Shown: positions 31,357 through 43,677 of the stretch, piece after piece | How positions within the stretch are numbered: position 1 is the stretch's first letter | Layout: each line of letters begins with the position of its first letter | Source of the DNA: Rhodosorus marinus | Lineage: Eukaryota; Rhodophyta; Stylonematophyceae; Stylonematales; Stylonemataceae | DNA: 64,000 nt | Direction of reading: 5' to 3' | Assembly: GCA_029953675.1 (NCBI GenBank) | Contig: JAMWBK010000003.1 | Location: 1,550,001 to 1,614,000 of the forward strand | The notes under the pieces: model-generated | The model's database searches: none | Told to the model about the DNA's origin: nothing | Seen by the model: the letters and a program-made list of their open reading frames with translations, nothing else | Translations under genes and position numbers: made by a program

Positions 31357-34300
31357 TCCAAATTACTTCCTAAACTTCGCTCTCGAGCAATTGTACGTGG
31401 CTGATTCTATTCCCTCCTGATCTCTGAATGCGACTCAGTACCCTCCATGCCTCCTAAATCACACCCAGACGCCATCTCTATCGAAACCTCATCCCTCATG
31501 ATCCCTCCCACCCTAGCCATCATCCTGCGTCGCTCTGTCTGTATTTTTCTTTACATCAACGTTCCTTTTGCTTCTGTCTTCAAGACTACAATGCCCACTT
31601 CCTGATATTTCTACACGAACGTTGTGAAGCACGAGCGCAGAAGAAATGTCCTCAGCGAAACAGCGACAACAATAAACCAAAAGTAACGTTAAGAAACATG
31701 AAAAGAGTCGATAAGCGAGGGCCAGGCGGTGGGTGTCAATTAGAGTTGCCGAAAACTCGTTGCGTTGAAACAAAATATTTCCTTCGCTGCCTTGGAGAAT
31801 GAGGGAAAAACTGAAACCGTTAAGTTGAAATGGACCTGTTTTTGTCAGTTTCCCACAGCAACAATATCTTCGGGATCAGTGAGCCCGTCACAGCCGCAGG
31901 ACTGAAGCGGGCAGTTATGTGCACCGCAATTTGTTTCCTAAGGTATATTCAAGGAAGGAAGAGGAATGCAGCAGCAGAACAAAAACATTCCCTTTAGAAG
32001 AGTGGATGGAGAGGGAGACCGTGGACTCATTTGTCTGCCAGCTAAAAGGGAAGATTGCGGTACGGTGCCGAGCAGCTGCAGCCGAGAGGCGGCGTTGCAA
32101 CGATCCTCGAAGCAACCACCCACACACAAAACAATTGGCCAAGATAATGAGCAAGGCGAGTCTCAGAACCATCACGTTTCCCAATTGGCTCCGCTATTCC
32201 CGCACTGATGAGATATCTGATCGGGCCTTCCCAACTCGGCCCAATAGGATCAACACACAAAACCCATTCCCCAATCAACTCCAATATCATAGCCGTTACA
32301 TTCAAAAAAGTATATGAACTTTTCAAAAAAAAATAACGGACAAAGAAAAAACGGTTAAAACCCGAACCCTAGCTAATTAGCGCATATCATTGGCTTACGA
32401 GCATCCAGCCGACCTCAAAATTTTAACATTAAAATGAAATGAAATGAAATGTTTCGAAAATTAATACGATTAAAACGTCGCAAATGATTGGCTATGGTGC
32501 TGCCAGGAATATCGTTTTTACCAAAAACATGAATTGATACGGTCAGTGTACTGAAACGGTGAACATTGTGATCTTCGACCATCGACATCGCGCAGATAGA
32601 GTCAGTAGGAAACAACGTGAGATATCCTATACAATGAAGACCCAAGAGGGGAATGAGACCCTGTTCTTGTTCTGAAGAAGGATTTCCGAATGGAAAGCAC
32701 CCTGATATTATTCGTTTCCTTCTACTTGTTAGACTTTGTTTTCGACGGGATAGTCTGCGAGGCGTTCGCCAGCCCAAAGCCCCTTAACGCGATAACGCAG
32801 ACCGCAACACGTCGACCTAAGATATGTATCCAGCACCATCTACAGTAGCCTTATACAGAGAACTGCACTCCCACAAAGCCCGTTCCGCTTGAGGCAACCC
32901 GAAAACTGCCGGCCACCTTAACAGTACTGAAGACGTTTCGCTGCCGAAGACTCAACTTCAGCTCTGTTGTGCTTCCAACCATATGCGTGGTAGACCAGAC
33001 GGAAGCTCTTCAGACTCTCTCACTAGGCTCAGTATGGGTTCAATTCCCATACGCTTTATCCAGTCGTTTGCAGCACGACATGAAGCGAAGAAGTACAGAG
33101 TGTGGCCGGTACGGTAGCTCAAGTAAGAACGCCAAGAGGAACAAAAAAAGTGGCTGCTCAGCCTAAAAATAATAATAAACTATTCTCATACAATATCAGT
33201 CAATATTTGCAGATAATGATTGCATTTTCAGCTGGCACGGCTGCGAGCAGGTGCTCTCCACTTGCGTGAGCCCACCAGAGTTTGTTACTAGCTTACCTAA
33301 TGAACAATATGGCGTTGGATCTAGAGCATCACATGCAAATAGTAGATCCTGTTCGTGGTCGTGTTTGCTTGTTTGTTTTTTTTGTCTTGAGCAAGTGCCA
33401 TATGCGATACGGACCATTGTCTCACAACTGTGTTCTTTGGTTCTGCCCCCCCAGCAAAGATGGATGGAGTCCAAGGGGTGTACAATCGTTATTTTTTCTG
33501 ATCTGGTGAAATTGGCTGCTTGGGGTTCCTAAATTGCAGGCATGGAAGCATGGCCTTTCAGTAGGTGTGGTACTGACGGTACAATCCAGATCCGCGTTGG
33601 AAAGTGCATATGATGAAACTCAAGCACACGTACTAAGGCCAGGCGATATCCAGTGAGACATTTGGCGTCGCAAAGCGTGGATAATACCAAAAACGCAATT
33701 GGTTCGAGTTTCCTCAGACCAACCTTGAAGAGCAGTAAACTGCGTTGAATAGGATGCGCTAGTCTGTGGTTGAGGAGCCCTTCACCGCTCCAAAACGAGG
33801 ATGAGATCCTCGAAGCAGCGACGCGCACACGAAACATTGCGGGATGGGATATTCGGCCTGAATACCTCGTGCAAAACTGTTCTCGAACAGAACTCTTGCC
33901 TTTAAGGATTCTTTCACTAGCATCCTTCTCACGGCGCGGACGAGATTGTGCACACTAGTTCAGTTGTCTCGGTCGCCTGTACTTCGATAACGTCCATTCT
34001 ACCCTAGTTCCTGGTTCCCATGGAGGAGCCCCAGACGACGGGGCTTTGGGTATCCGTTCGTTATCGGCTTTTTCCTCTAGTCGGAGGAGTGCCCTCAAGG
34101 CGTCCGTCTCTGTTTTTTCTCATGGCGGCCGCTCTGAACAAGTCCCAAGATAGGTATGTCAACTCGATATTTCCTCATCGGAAAATCGTGTTCAATCAGG
34201 CTGAGATGAGGGCACGGCAAGCGATACTCACGAACAAGCGCTACCAGGCACGACGTGCTCCGTGAGCGGCCTTGCTTCCTATGGGGGATGTACATTCCCG

Positions 34301-34677
34301 TTCGACATTGTCGGAAGGGATGCCGAACCCGTCAGCCCCGACAATTTCCTTGATCATGCTGTATTACGGGAATTGACGCAGAATGGTGCGTACTAGGAGA
34401 CTGCTATATGCAAAAGGAGCTAGCTGTAAAACGGGGTTTCGCTGGCAGAAACTGTCTGCAGTCTCTCACTCTACAAGAGGAGAACCCAGAAAAGATAGGG
34501 CTTGATTTCGAGTCAAGCGTAAAGCGGAATAGACGACGGGCTTGTGGTGTACTTCGCACAGGGAGCAGATTGTTCCTATGCCAAAAAGGGCTGGTGGAAA
34601 TCAGAATGACATGCCCTTCCCCGCACCGCCGCCATAAACCTTTCAAACAATCCGACTTTTAGCTATATATTAGATTA
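31357..34677. other. 3.3-kb region without a recognised gene
   Basis: Open frames on both strands mostly start at TTG/GTG and carry no motif. It includes an AAATG pentanucleotide run (32431-32451), an AT-rich block near 32330-32470 and a tRNA-like A/B-box pair (32981-33060). Confidence 0.45.
32981..33060 (+). other. tRNA-like element with A and B boxes (degenerate)
   Basis: A box TGGTAGACCAG (32988-32998) fits the 11-base consensus and B box GGTTCAATTCC (33038-33048) is perfect, with a 7-bp hairpin around it (GTATGGG/CCCATAC). The acceptor stem pairs at only about five of seven positions and no anticodon arm forms. It is more likely a pseudo-tRNA or SINE remnant than a working tRNA. Confidence 0.3.
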
Positions 34678-35019
34678 TTACAAATTACTCACAACCAGAG
34701 CGCGAATTCTGGAGTCCTCAAAGTGAAAGTCATACTTTTGCTGTCGGCTAAACACAACATGGTGCTTCTCTCTTCCGACAACCGTGACCGACCTAGGCTT
34801 TTCCTGATACCCAAAATCGGGATTGAGGTGAACCTTTCTTCCACGACCCCTTTCAATGTACTTCGCAACGGCTTCCTCGCCAAACAAATCTCCATCAGCA
34901 TCCGTAATAATCAGCATCATTCCCGAACACAGCCTCAAAGCAGCATCCACATCTCCCCTCTCCTTCGCATTCAGAAACTCCTGCACCTGCGCCCTCCTTT
35001 GCATCTCCCAGTCCGCCAT
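34678..35019 (-). CDS. NTF2-like (SnoaL-type) small protein
   Basis: ATG at 35019 gives 113 residues (an upstream in-frame TTG is ignored). The pattern fits the NTF2/SnoaL cone fold: an N-terminal helix ('VQEFLNAKERGDVDAALRLC'), a strand-rich block ('LIITDADGDLFGEEAVAKYIERG'), then alternating strands ending 'FHFEDSRIRALVVSNL'. Family members range from enzymes to binding proteins, and no catalytic residue pattern points to one activity. No targeting peptide is seen. The upstream + strand (35030-35300) is strongly C-rich, marking a G-rich sense leader. Confidence 0.6.
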   Translation of the reverse strand: MADWEMQRRAQVQEFLNAKERGDVDAALRLCSGMMLIITDADGDLFGEEAVAKYIERGRGRKVHLNPDFGYQEKPRSVTVVGREKHHVVFSRQQKYDFHFEDSRIRALVVSNL

Positions 35020-36800
35020 CTTTCCCCACTCCAAAGTTCAAGTCAGCAACAAGCCCACCCACCACAACTCCCCCTTCAGCTCCAGGCCAAACCTTTCCCA
35101 CCAACACCTCTTTCAAACAACAATTAGGCCCTCCCGCAACAAGTTGCCAGACAACTCTCTTATCACCCTTCAAGGCACTTCTTCGTCCTCTGAAAAACTT
35201 CCCCGCCACCACAATACAAAACCTTCTCAAACAACAACAAAAGCACCAACAAACTCCCCGCCCCCTCCACCCAAAAAAGAATACCAACTCAGCTTTCAAC
35301 CTGCAATATATCCTCTCCTTCCCCGAATGTTCCTATTTTACTCCTCACCTACCTTCATCCAGGCCTTTATCCCCATTGCCAACCCGAACCAAAGGCCCGT
35401 CTTCCAAAGCGCGTTCGAACCCCTTTTAATACACTAATATCGCAAAAATCAGCAATCCAAATCCACACCACCTCGAGCGAAAGAAAAAATTCTGACCCTC
35501 CCCCTCCTTACCAGACAATATCTTCATCAACAATCAACAAGAATCTATTACCCTTCCAAATTCATATTATTCTTCCCAAGAAATTCCCCCATAAACTACT
35601 AAAAAGTATATTTGACTTTATCCTATGATTGAAAACGAGGGGGTATTAATTTATCATATATCAACCGGGATAGTTCCTCTAGACCCTCTACCCCTTTAAA
35701 AAGGGAATCACCGAAAATCGCTGGGAAATCGCATTTTCTGTGGTGTTTGCTTCTTTTTTTTTTGTGAGAAGTTTTTTCTGCTTCCCGGCGACCCTGGAAA
35801 AAAAAAAAATCCCCCACCCAAAAAGGAGTGAAAAATTCACTTTTTCTATTTTTGGAACGTGGAAAATAATTTCGAATTTTTTCCGATTTGAAGAAGGTCT
35901 TAAAATAGATGCCGGTGTGGCTTTCCGAAACGATACGATCTTGAGTAGTTCAATAAAAAATTTCCACTGTTCCTGCAGACAGCAAAAAAGAAAAAAAGAA
36001 ACCCCCCTTTAAAATTATTTTTGAAGACAGAGTTTGACATCACTACGATATGATTGGATAAGAAATGGTTTCAGAATTGAAAATTATGAAATAATTAAAT
36101 GTGTAAACACTTTCCTGGTGTGCAAATTCTGAATTTTCCGCTTACAATCATCCGAGTAAACCTTCAACAGTAATTATGATTGGTGAACGTATTATGAATA
36201 ATTAATAAAAACAGATGAGACCGTCAATGACCTGCACACGTCGGGGTTCTGTAGAGCTTCTGTCGTACCTGACCTATAGCTGTTTTAACTGTCACCAATT
36301 ACATCATCATAAAATTCGCAACTAAACCAATTCTCGGTCGTTTATCTTTCAAAATTGTGTTGACACTAATAAAAATATTTGCCTTGATCGTATAATTAAG
36401 GATTTTGTCAACTTTGGCTACCATTGGAACAAAATACATTAAAAAAACATGACGAAAATACCTCGGCCCTTGATAGGCATGTCAAGTGCGAAAACGTGGT
36501 CAGTTGGTTTTCACCTTGAGTGTTTGGTTTTTTTGGTTTTTTTTCGAAGGATGATTTTTTCTCACTGGAATTTTCGTTTCATCAAATCTTATTTCTTGAT
36601 GTTGGTTGGTCATGTATTCATAAAAAGAGGGGAGGGGGGTGAGCGGAGATCCGGTTAATTCCTTTGCGGATGTATTTTGTTTGTTTTAGAATGTTTTAGT
36701 GGTTATACATATTGTTTTAGAGGGGTCACTCCAATTTACTCTGACAAAATGCAAAGCGATCGATCGAGAGGAGTAGAGCAATATTTCGGGAGAGCGGGGC
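35020..36800. other. Spacer: C-rich leader then AT-rich block
   Basis: 35030-35540 is C/A-rich on +. About 35560-36740 is AT-rich with poly-T/A and a few G/C homopolymers. No gene. The arrangement fits a promoter block serving the minus-strand NTF2-like gene and perhaps a plus-strand gene to the right. Confidence 0.45.
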
Positions 36801-36810
36801 TGCTGGGTTA

Positions 36811-37550
36811 GTGAGTCTGACCAGGCAGGAATATGTGCACGGATGTGTTTTCTTGTTTCGAGAATTTAGCTTGATCCTCGTCTTCTGGATCGTTTCTCAT
36901 GGGTACCAGCTTGTCTTCACGGCTCTGTGGTCGTTCAAAACTCCAACATCACCGCATTGGTTTGGAACCCTGTTCGGGATCCAAACATTATCAAGGTGCT
37001 GCCCAGTTTGGGAGGCAGATTGTAATTCTAGTTCTGATATTTACTTGGAAACGAAAGCTTTTGCTTCTCCGGAGTGGATTGGATCTGAAGTGGGCAAAAA
37101 AATCTGGAATCAATTCATGCACACACTAACGGCTCTCGGTGTCCCGGAGGAGGGATCGAGGTTGGTTCATCTTTTTAGTATCGTCCGAAATAAATACGCT
37201 GGTTGCTCCACGTTTGCCCCGCTCTGCAAGTTATCGATAGTCGCGAAGTTGCGACGGAAAGCCTGGGCCCGCGCTTACGTGTCGGTTAGTGAATTGAGAT
37301 TGACCCGGAGAGCCAGTACTTTTGGCTTCCCACTGAGCTCATTGTGTCCCGCATGGTTTCGGCAGACTATGCACGCGCAAATCCAAAGAGACATGAACTG
37401 CTGATGAACTTTCCGCTAATCTATGCGAGTCAAGTTGACTTCGCAATGGTTGTACAATTCAGCCCGGAACGCCGGAACGGACCTGATCTCAAGAGCGTAG
37501 CTCTATCTGAGGTGTCCAGGGAACGTCCGGACATTGGTAGGATTTCGTGA
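36811..37550 (+). CDS. Probable spliced gene, unrecognised
   Basis: Two stretches look coding. One frame runs up to about 37160 ('SPEWIGSEVGKKIWNQFMHTL' then 'GVPEEGSR'). A second, in another frame, runs from about 37293 to the stop at 37548-37550 ('IDPESQYFWLPTELIVSRM', then 'NFPLIYASQVDF'). An acceptor (GTGAATTGAG) precedes the second, but I could not find a donor that joins the frames cleanly, and there is no ATG for the first. I do not recognise a family. Coordinates are approximate. Confidence 0.25.
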
Positions 37551-38630
37551 GTGCGAGTACAAGGATAAGATTCGCAATGGTGTGTCCTTGGATAAATTGA
37601 GGGGATACACAGCCATCCGCACTGGTGCTTGGCATGAATTGTGACATCTCACAATCAGGGAAGTTGAAACTGCACGTTATGACCCAACCCGACCCACGTC
37701 CTACATCCACCCTGGGCAAATGCCAAAGAAGCTTCTAATCTGCTACCGCTGTTGCTAGGAGAGAACAACCTTTCTTATTATGTGACCTGTAATTGGGAAT
37801 GCCACGCCGTGCTCTCAATATTCTGTGTATTTTGAAACCGCGGGAACCACTGCATGGCTACATAAGCATCCTCAAACTTGACTTTTTCTTCTCAAGAGCC
37901 ATTTGTTTCGGTGTTAAGTCGGCTCCATGGTACAGTCTCTAGAACCTTAAACGAGTTGTGTTCTAAGCGCTGTAAAGCATCTCGAGCGCAAATGCTCTGG
38001 GCGACGGCCTCGCTGCTCAGCAATACTAGACTTGTGATGACGCAGGGAACCCGTTCCAGGCTCAGCTTGCACTTTCCGCTTGATAAATGGCTAGGTAGGG
38101 AAAAGCATGTGTGTTCAGCCATCACCATGGTGGACAGCGGTCTGCATGAACGTGTCTCTGCGATAACGCGCATTGATGATATGTACGAGACCATGGTTTC
38201 GCGAGTTCAACTCCAGCGCCGGTCGCTAGGTCGCTTAACTGACCACAGATGGACTCGAAGGATCGAGCAACCCCACAATCTCCCGCTGAGGTTGTTTCTA
38301 GAATAGGTGATAGATCAGGAAGAACATCACGAGTTCCGAAAAACTATCATACTGTGCGTCGATGGATATCATGTCGGTTGGTCTTTGAGTCACAATTGTT
38401 CACCAGACACCGTAGGCAAGAGGTCAGCTTCCGGCACCCGAAGATGTCTCATGCGGGTCGCTCCAAATGCAGGGTATCACAGTCGGACGAACGAGTGAAA
38501 TTCTTTACTCAGCTCGTTTCATCCATAAATAGACCAGACTGAACGAGGACTCATCAGAAATGGGTGTACTCCGTGAAAGGGGTACAACCCTCTCCAGGTT
38601 CAATGCCATTTCTAGGGCTTCCGTAGAGTT
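37551..38630. other. Spacer
   Basis: Overlapping open frames on both strands at 37878-38306 carry no motif. A weak A-box/B-box pair (TGGTGGACAGCGG near 38129, AGTTCAACTCC near 38204) may be another tRNA-like remnant. Confidence 0.35.
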
Positions 38631-39388
38631 CTATGATTCAAGCTTTCTCTTCGCAACTGCATCAGTCACATCTACGAGGCCGGTTGTCAGATCGTAAACG
38701 CATCCCACAACCCGTGCCTTGTCTGCCACGCTGGGATCAGCACGAAGGCCGTCAACGACGTTCGAAATGTTTTCTTTGACAAGAGCACCTACATCCTCGC
38801 CCGATTTATCGATAACCGACTTTGCCAGAGGAGCAGCAGTCTCCAAGTATCGCTTCAGAGGAGCCTGCATTCAGTGAATTATGAGATTACAGTAAACACA
38901 CCGGCGAACGTACGCCGGACGCAGCCGCTCAATTTAGACTAGTTACGTACCTCCTCAGGAAACTCGCCCTTTGCCGCTCCGATTGCAGCCTTCATGGCGC
39001 CGCAGGAACTATGTCCCAACACGACAACAAGTGGTGTGTTGAGATGGCACACAGCATACTGAACCGATCCCAGAATCGCGTCTGCATCCGCCCTATTTCC
39101 AGCTGTACGAACGACAAACAATTTTCCAAGACCCATCTGGAAGATGACCTCTGGCGGGACCCTCGAGTCAGAACAACAGACAACAACAGCAACCGGCCAC
39201 TGCCCCTTCTCAAGAGCCTTGCGTGCATCCACTCCAGACTCAACCGTAGCCATCTTCGCATCAAGCAGCTTCCCCTCTGCAAATATCTTGTTCCTCTCCA
39301 GAAGCTGATCCAGAGTATCAAGCTTCTCATTAAAAGCAGGGAAAGCTTCCATCACCGTTTCCTTCACACTCACATCCAACGACCCCAT
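38631..39388 (-). CDS. Beta-type carbonic anhydrase
   Basis: Exons 38951-39388 and 38631-38864 (intron 86 nt, donor GTACGT) give 223 residues. The enzyme interconverts CO2 and bicarbonate. The beta-class zinc site is complete: C72 and D74 with R76 in 'CCSDSRVPPE', and H126 and C129 in 'VLGHSSCGAMKAA'. 'LFVVRTAGNRA' (90-100) is the usual strand and loop. Length matches single-domain beta-CAs. The ATG at 39388 gives no transit peptide, so cytosol is most likely; an upstream in-frame TTG adds only 13 residues. In an alga the role is inorganic carbon supply or pH balance. A tandem CCTCCACCTCCCAA repeat lies about 130 bp upstream. Confidence 0.95.
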
Positions 39389-39520
39389 AGCTCCTCTCAC
39401 AAAACAAAGATCAACTCCACAACCCAAAACCCAAAAATCAATCTATCCGACTCCGTTCCAGTAGATTGATCCTTTACACAGCTCTTATGTCAAAAGAAAA
39501 GAATACGGCTACCATGTACC

Positions 39521-39571
39521 TCCCACCTCCACCTCCCAACCTCCACCTCCCAACCTCCCCACCCATCGCTC
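39521..39571 (-). promoter_or_regulatory. Tandem CCTCCACCTCCCAA tract upstream of carbonic anhydrase
   Basis: A near-perfect ~14-bp pyrimidine repeat on + (G-rich on the gene's sense strand), about 130-180 bp before the ATG. It is the clearest repeat form of the purine-rich leader seen elsewhere and could form G-quadruplex or triplex structure. Confidence 0.5.
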
Positions 39572-41751
39572 ACATCCCCACCATCCTTAACAACTAAACC
39601 AAATCCTTTCCCAAGCTGACGCAACCACTCACGTCACTCCTATTGAAAAAACGACTATTTACCCCTAATAGTCTATTCTTAATCTTCGATAATCCATCAA
39701 ATAAAATTCAATAAACATAATTTTCAGAACTTAATAAATTGATAATCTACCCCTTATCATTCTATTTCCAATAGCAACATTTTCACGACCGCATTTTATT
39801 CAATTTAACGGGCATATACTTTTTTGTTTTAAAAATCAACGTTTTCGCTCTTATTTTATTTCGTGGTATTTTTGGAAAATATGATTTTGGATATTTTTCG
39901 ATTTGACACCTGTCCTATATATGCAATGGTCCTTGGGTTTGGTATATGTGGAGTGTCAATTGGTTGAGCGCGTGGGAGGGATAGTAGTAGGTTTGTTGAC
40001 GTCGATAGCTGTTCGCTGCCTGGCTGGAAAGTTGTTGGGATATCCCCCCTACCGGACGTCGTTGTCAAAGGCCCCAGACTAAACCTTCATGTGTCAGGGC
40101 CTTCTACGCCCGGCTTGCAATTGTGTAGCCGACGATTGCAAAGAGGTATGAGGCAGTATTCGTCCAGCTGATCGAGTTGGGGCCAATTTATTCCAGTTCG
40201 GAGGATCTCGCTCCTAGATTCCCCGTTGGGCGTGGTACCAGGATACTGCTCAATTGCGACGCGCCGTGGTGGGACTGATACGCAAGGGGAACAACCGCCA
40301 TGCATTGCAGACTATCCTCTATATATGCTTGCAACGACCACCAAGCAGGTTTTGAGTGTGGAGTGGCGTGGTCAGTATTATGTAGTGAGTTCGCTTCGCC
40401 TGATCTTGGAGCTCTTGGCGTGCTAAAATGAATGTAAGCCTTTTAGGTTGTGCTCTTCCTTCAAAAAACCTCCCCGCAGTTGGTGGGTGATACCTTGGTT
40501 TTAGAACCGCAACCTACGTAGTCGGCCTAGTCCAAGATTGAAGACCAGAATGATGATCAGCCGCGAACGCCAAGTACAGAAAAGCTGCCTTTTGGTGTCC
40601 GTGACAATGTGTCTATGGGTTTTCGGGCCTTGTAGGAATGAGACATTTGACAACCTGTTCAATTCGCATGCTGTCTGTGACGTTTGTGTGCAGTATTTAT
40701 GGGTTTTTTCTGTGCATGCGCAGACAGTTCACGCAATGACAGCGTCTCTGCGTTTGGTAGGCTCCTGGTAACCCCGAGATCAACCCGACCTGTGCGGGAA
40801 CTAGCAGTCGAGGCTACGCATAGTGAGTACATGGCTAGATGTGGAAATCCGAGTTATGGAATTCCCCTGAACTCAGCTCCAGAGTAAACGAATGCTCACA
40901 TATTTACAGCTTCCTTACGTAGGTCCGTTTTTTAGTTGTTCTTATCACCACCCTCTGTCGCCGCTACTGGAAGTACTCGTTAGGGAAGCAAATAGCAGAT
41001 ATTCAGTCACCACAGTAAGTTCAATCAATGTTTAGATGAAATTATGCTATTAAATTTCAATCGTATTCGAATTGCTTGGGTTCGACAGTCTGTCCAAGCT
41101 TGTGGGCGCTGAACGCCTCGTTGTGGATCTGAATTGTGCCGAAATCACAGCTTGACTAGAACGTGAGAAATCTATCAATATCCAGTGGCTCAATCGCATC
41201 TCCTCGAACCCTCATGAAGGATAGCCGCGTAAAGCAGAGGCTCACACAAACCTCCTCCGACTTTGATAAAAAAAGAAACAGATTCCGTATATTTTCCGTG
41301 GATTTCTCCGCTCGGTTTTTCTAGATCGACAGCTAGAGGCTCGGCAACTCAGAAAGCAAGCAGACTCCGATTCCATGGCAAAAGATGTTACGGTTTTGCT
41401 TTGTTTTCTTTTTCTCCCCAGCTGTGGGTAGCTATTCTCTATTCCCAACAGGCCGCCGAGGAGTAGCATAGTCCGTAAGAACGATCACAAACGACACGAA
41501 ACAGAACATTTCGGGATTTAGTCAGCCTCTCATAAACCTCATAAATCTATAAAGCTTTCGATCTACAGGCCTGTGCGAAAAGCAAACCTCTCAGAGCTCC
41601 ATCTCGGCCCTCCATTCCTATATCGCGCCAGAGTTGGCAACTGCTATTCGCCCATATCGCGGAAGACGAGAACTGGGATCGCGATTGGGGACGATCGGTT
41701 CTTCTGCTGGACCTGTTAATCTTCGTTCCTGCTAACTGTGTTATCAGAATA
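39572..41751. other. Spacer between divergent carbonic anhydrase and RRF genes
   Basis: 39640-39900 is AT-rich. The rest holds only motif-free open frames. No RNA gene was recognised. Confidence 0.5.
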
Positions 41752-42825
41752 ATGTTGAAGGCCTGTACGAGGGCAGCTCGCTTGATTCGATTCAACGGAA
41801 GGGGATCAGCGTACGTTGGGCTCTGCACGAGCCGATCGGAAGTGCTGGGGAGTAATCTTTATGGACATAGAGGAATATGTGCGATGACGCCGCTTGCAGG
41901 TTTACGACCTCAGAGATTAGCCGATGCTCAGAATGCAAAGAGATTTAAGAAGTCGAAACATGGCAAGAGTAAACATCAAAAAGGTCAAAGCTATCATGAC
42001 GAGTCCACGAGCTTTGGATTTGAAGGAGAAGATGAAGAAGAGCCGGAAGAAGATGAAGACGAGGAGTGGGACCCTTCAGTCTATGAAGTGCAAATGGAAA
42101 GCGCGTTGAAAGCTCTAGAAAGAAGTTTTGGGGGTCTGCGTGCCTCTGGAGCGACACCGAGCGTTCTCGATAGTACGAAAGATGCCCGATTCTTCATCAT
42201 TGATAATTCGCTCGATCGAGTAGCAACCTCCTCGCTCACTTGACTACCATTCTGCTTGTCGCTTTGGTTTGTTCGTCTGCTGATCAAAACTGCCAGCCGT
42301 ACATGTATCGGCATATGAGAGCAGACTTCCGCTTAAACAGGTTGCACAAGTGATCGTTCGCGACGCCCGAATGCTTGAAGTACGATGCTTTGATCCAAGC
42401 ATTGAGAAGGAAGTCAAAACCGCAATTGAGGTGGCCAACCTAGGCTTGAATCCAGTTGCTGACGGCAAAGGAAAGTTGACAATCATCGTTCCCAAACCCA
42501 CACGGGAGACTCGAGAAAAGCTTAAGAAGGTGACGACCCGCTTTAAGCATGACCAAGCTGGACTGTAGGCTGTTTAGAAACTGAAGTCTCCCAATCCGTA
42601 TCGATTTTGCTCTCTAAGATCGCAACAGAAGAGGCTGAAGGTGCCAAGAACGCCATTAGGACCGTCAGAAGAAAAGCCATGGAAAAGCTGAAGAAGGAGA
42701 GTGAGGGCATGGCGAGGGCAGACATCAAGTCGATTGAAAAGGATATCCAAGAGCTATCTGAGTCATGGAATAAGAAGACCACCGAGGCGCTTCACGCGAA
42801 GATCAAGGATATTGATGTTATCTGA
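41752..42825 (+). CDS. Ribosome recycling factor, mitochondrial type
   Basis: Exons 41752-42172, 42297-42529, 42619-42825 give 286 residues with consistent phases (1, 0). RRF splits post-termination organellar ribosomes together with EF-G. Residues 1-45 form an Arg-rich, low-acid presequence (MLKACTRAARLIRFNGR). They are followed by a very basic patch (FKKSKHGKSKHQKG) and then an unusual acidic run (EDEEEPEEDEDEEWD) before the core, which starts at about 107. Core marks: 'LRASGATPSVLD', 'YESRLPLKQVAQVIVRDAR', 'ANLGLNPVADG', 'PKPTRETREKL' and 'GAKNAIRTVRRKAMEKL'. The basic linker is typical of mitochondrial RRFs; plastid targeting is the alternative. Confidence 0.93.
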
Positions 42826-43677
42826 TATGTTCCAAATCGTACGTCGGGAATTCGATGTTGCCTGGGTGATGGATCGTTGTTCGGCGCTAGAAAACGGCTG
42901 CCCGCAGCAGCGCAAACTGATTTTCATCCGCATGTGCGACAGAGATTTTGGCTTGCCCTCAACCAAGCTGGGCATCCAGACGAGAATTGACGTCCGGCGG
43001 GGAGGATACCCAGACGACCTTCTTCCAATACATCAGACCAGAGGAGTTGTCTCGATAGAAGCATTTGCATGGACTAGTCGATAATCAGAGTAGCACGAAG
43101 CGTCCCTAGAAGAATTGAACCCATTGATTACCAGACTGCCACTACTGCTTTGAAAAAGAGAGTAGTCTTGTTTTTTTTGTCGTTGAAACGACAGTTCAGA
43201 TATGACCCACACAAGGCTCCTCATCTCTGATTCGCATGCTATGACAAAGAAGCGGAAGCACGCTCCTGCACTAGATGTCCACTTCAACTTCCATTGAGGG
43301 CGAACCGAGATCGATCGGGTCCTGACTACTTGAACAATTACGTTCCTCCGAGATCAAGAACCCCAGTATGGAAGGACTGGTCCGGGTGAACTTATCATCT
43401 TGAACCCAATCTCAATTCCAACTGCCGATGGCTTTGCCGGTGGCGACGAAAGCACATAGTAAGCTTCCAGATGATGTCTTGAAAGCGCAGATGAAAATTT
43501 TTTTTTTTTCTGCCCTGAGGATAGTCTTCTTTCGTCTTCACTAGGCAGAGAAAAATACGTTCATTCCAAGAATCGTCTTCTTCCGTATGAATCTGAGGTG
43601 CGAGCTTCGCCTTTGAGTAGGGAGCAAGGTCGGGAATGCGGTGACTAGGAGTTTTGAAGGCAAAGAACTGGATTGAG
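42826..43677. other. Spacer
   Basis: No recognised gene. A T/A homopolymer (43499-43509) and a mildly purine-rich stretch (43615-43645) precede the next ATG. Confidence 0.5.

Noticed and set aside
31513-32777. Several minus-strand frames with hydrophobic N-termini that look like signal peptides
   Set aside because: Starts are TTG or otherwise non-ATG, and the downstream parts are not coding-like.
32981-33060. Functional tRNA-Leu
   Set aside because: The T arm is perfect, but the acceptor stem pairs poorly and the anticodon arm is absent.
33529-33953. Minus-strand frames of 64-102 codons
   Set aside because: Basic, hydrophobic mix with no family feature; likely chance frames.
37878-38306. 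142-codon plus-strand frame overlapped by a 100-codon minus-strand frame
   Set aside because: Mutually exclusive, without motifs, and neither joins to a neighbouring exon.
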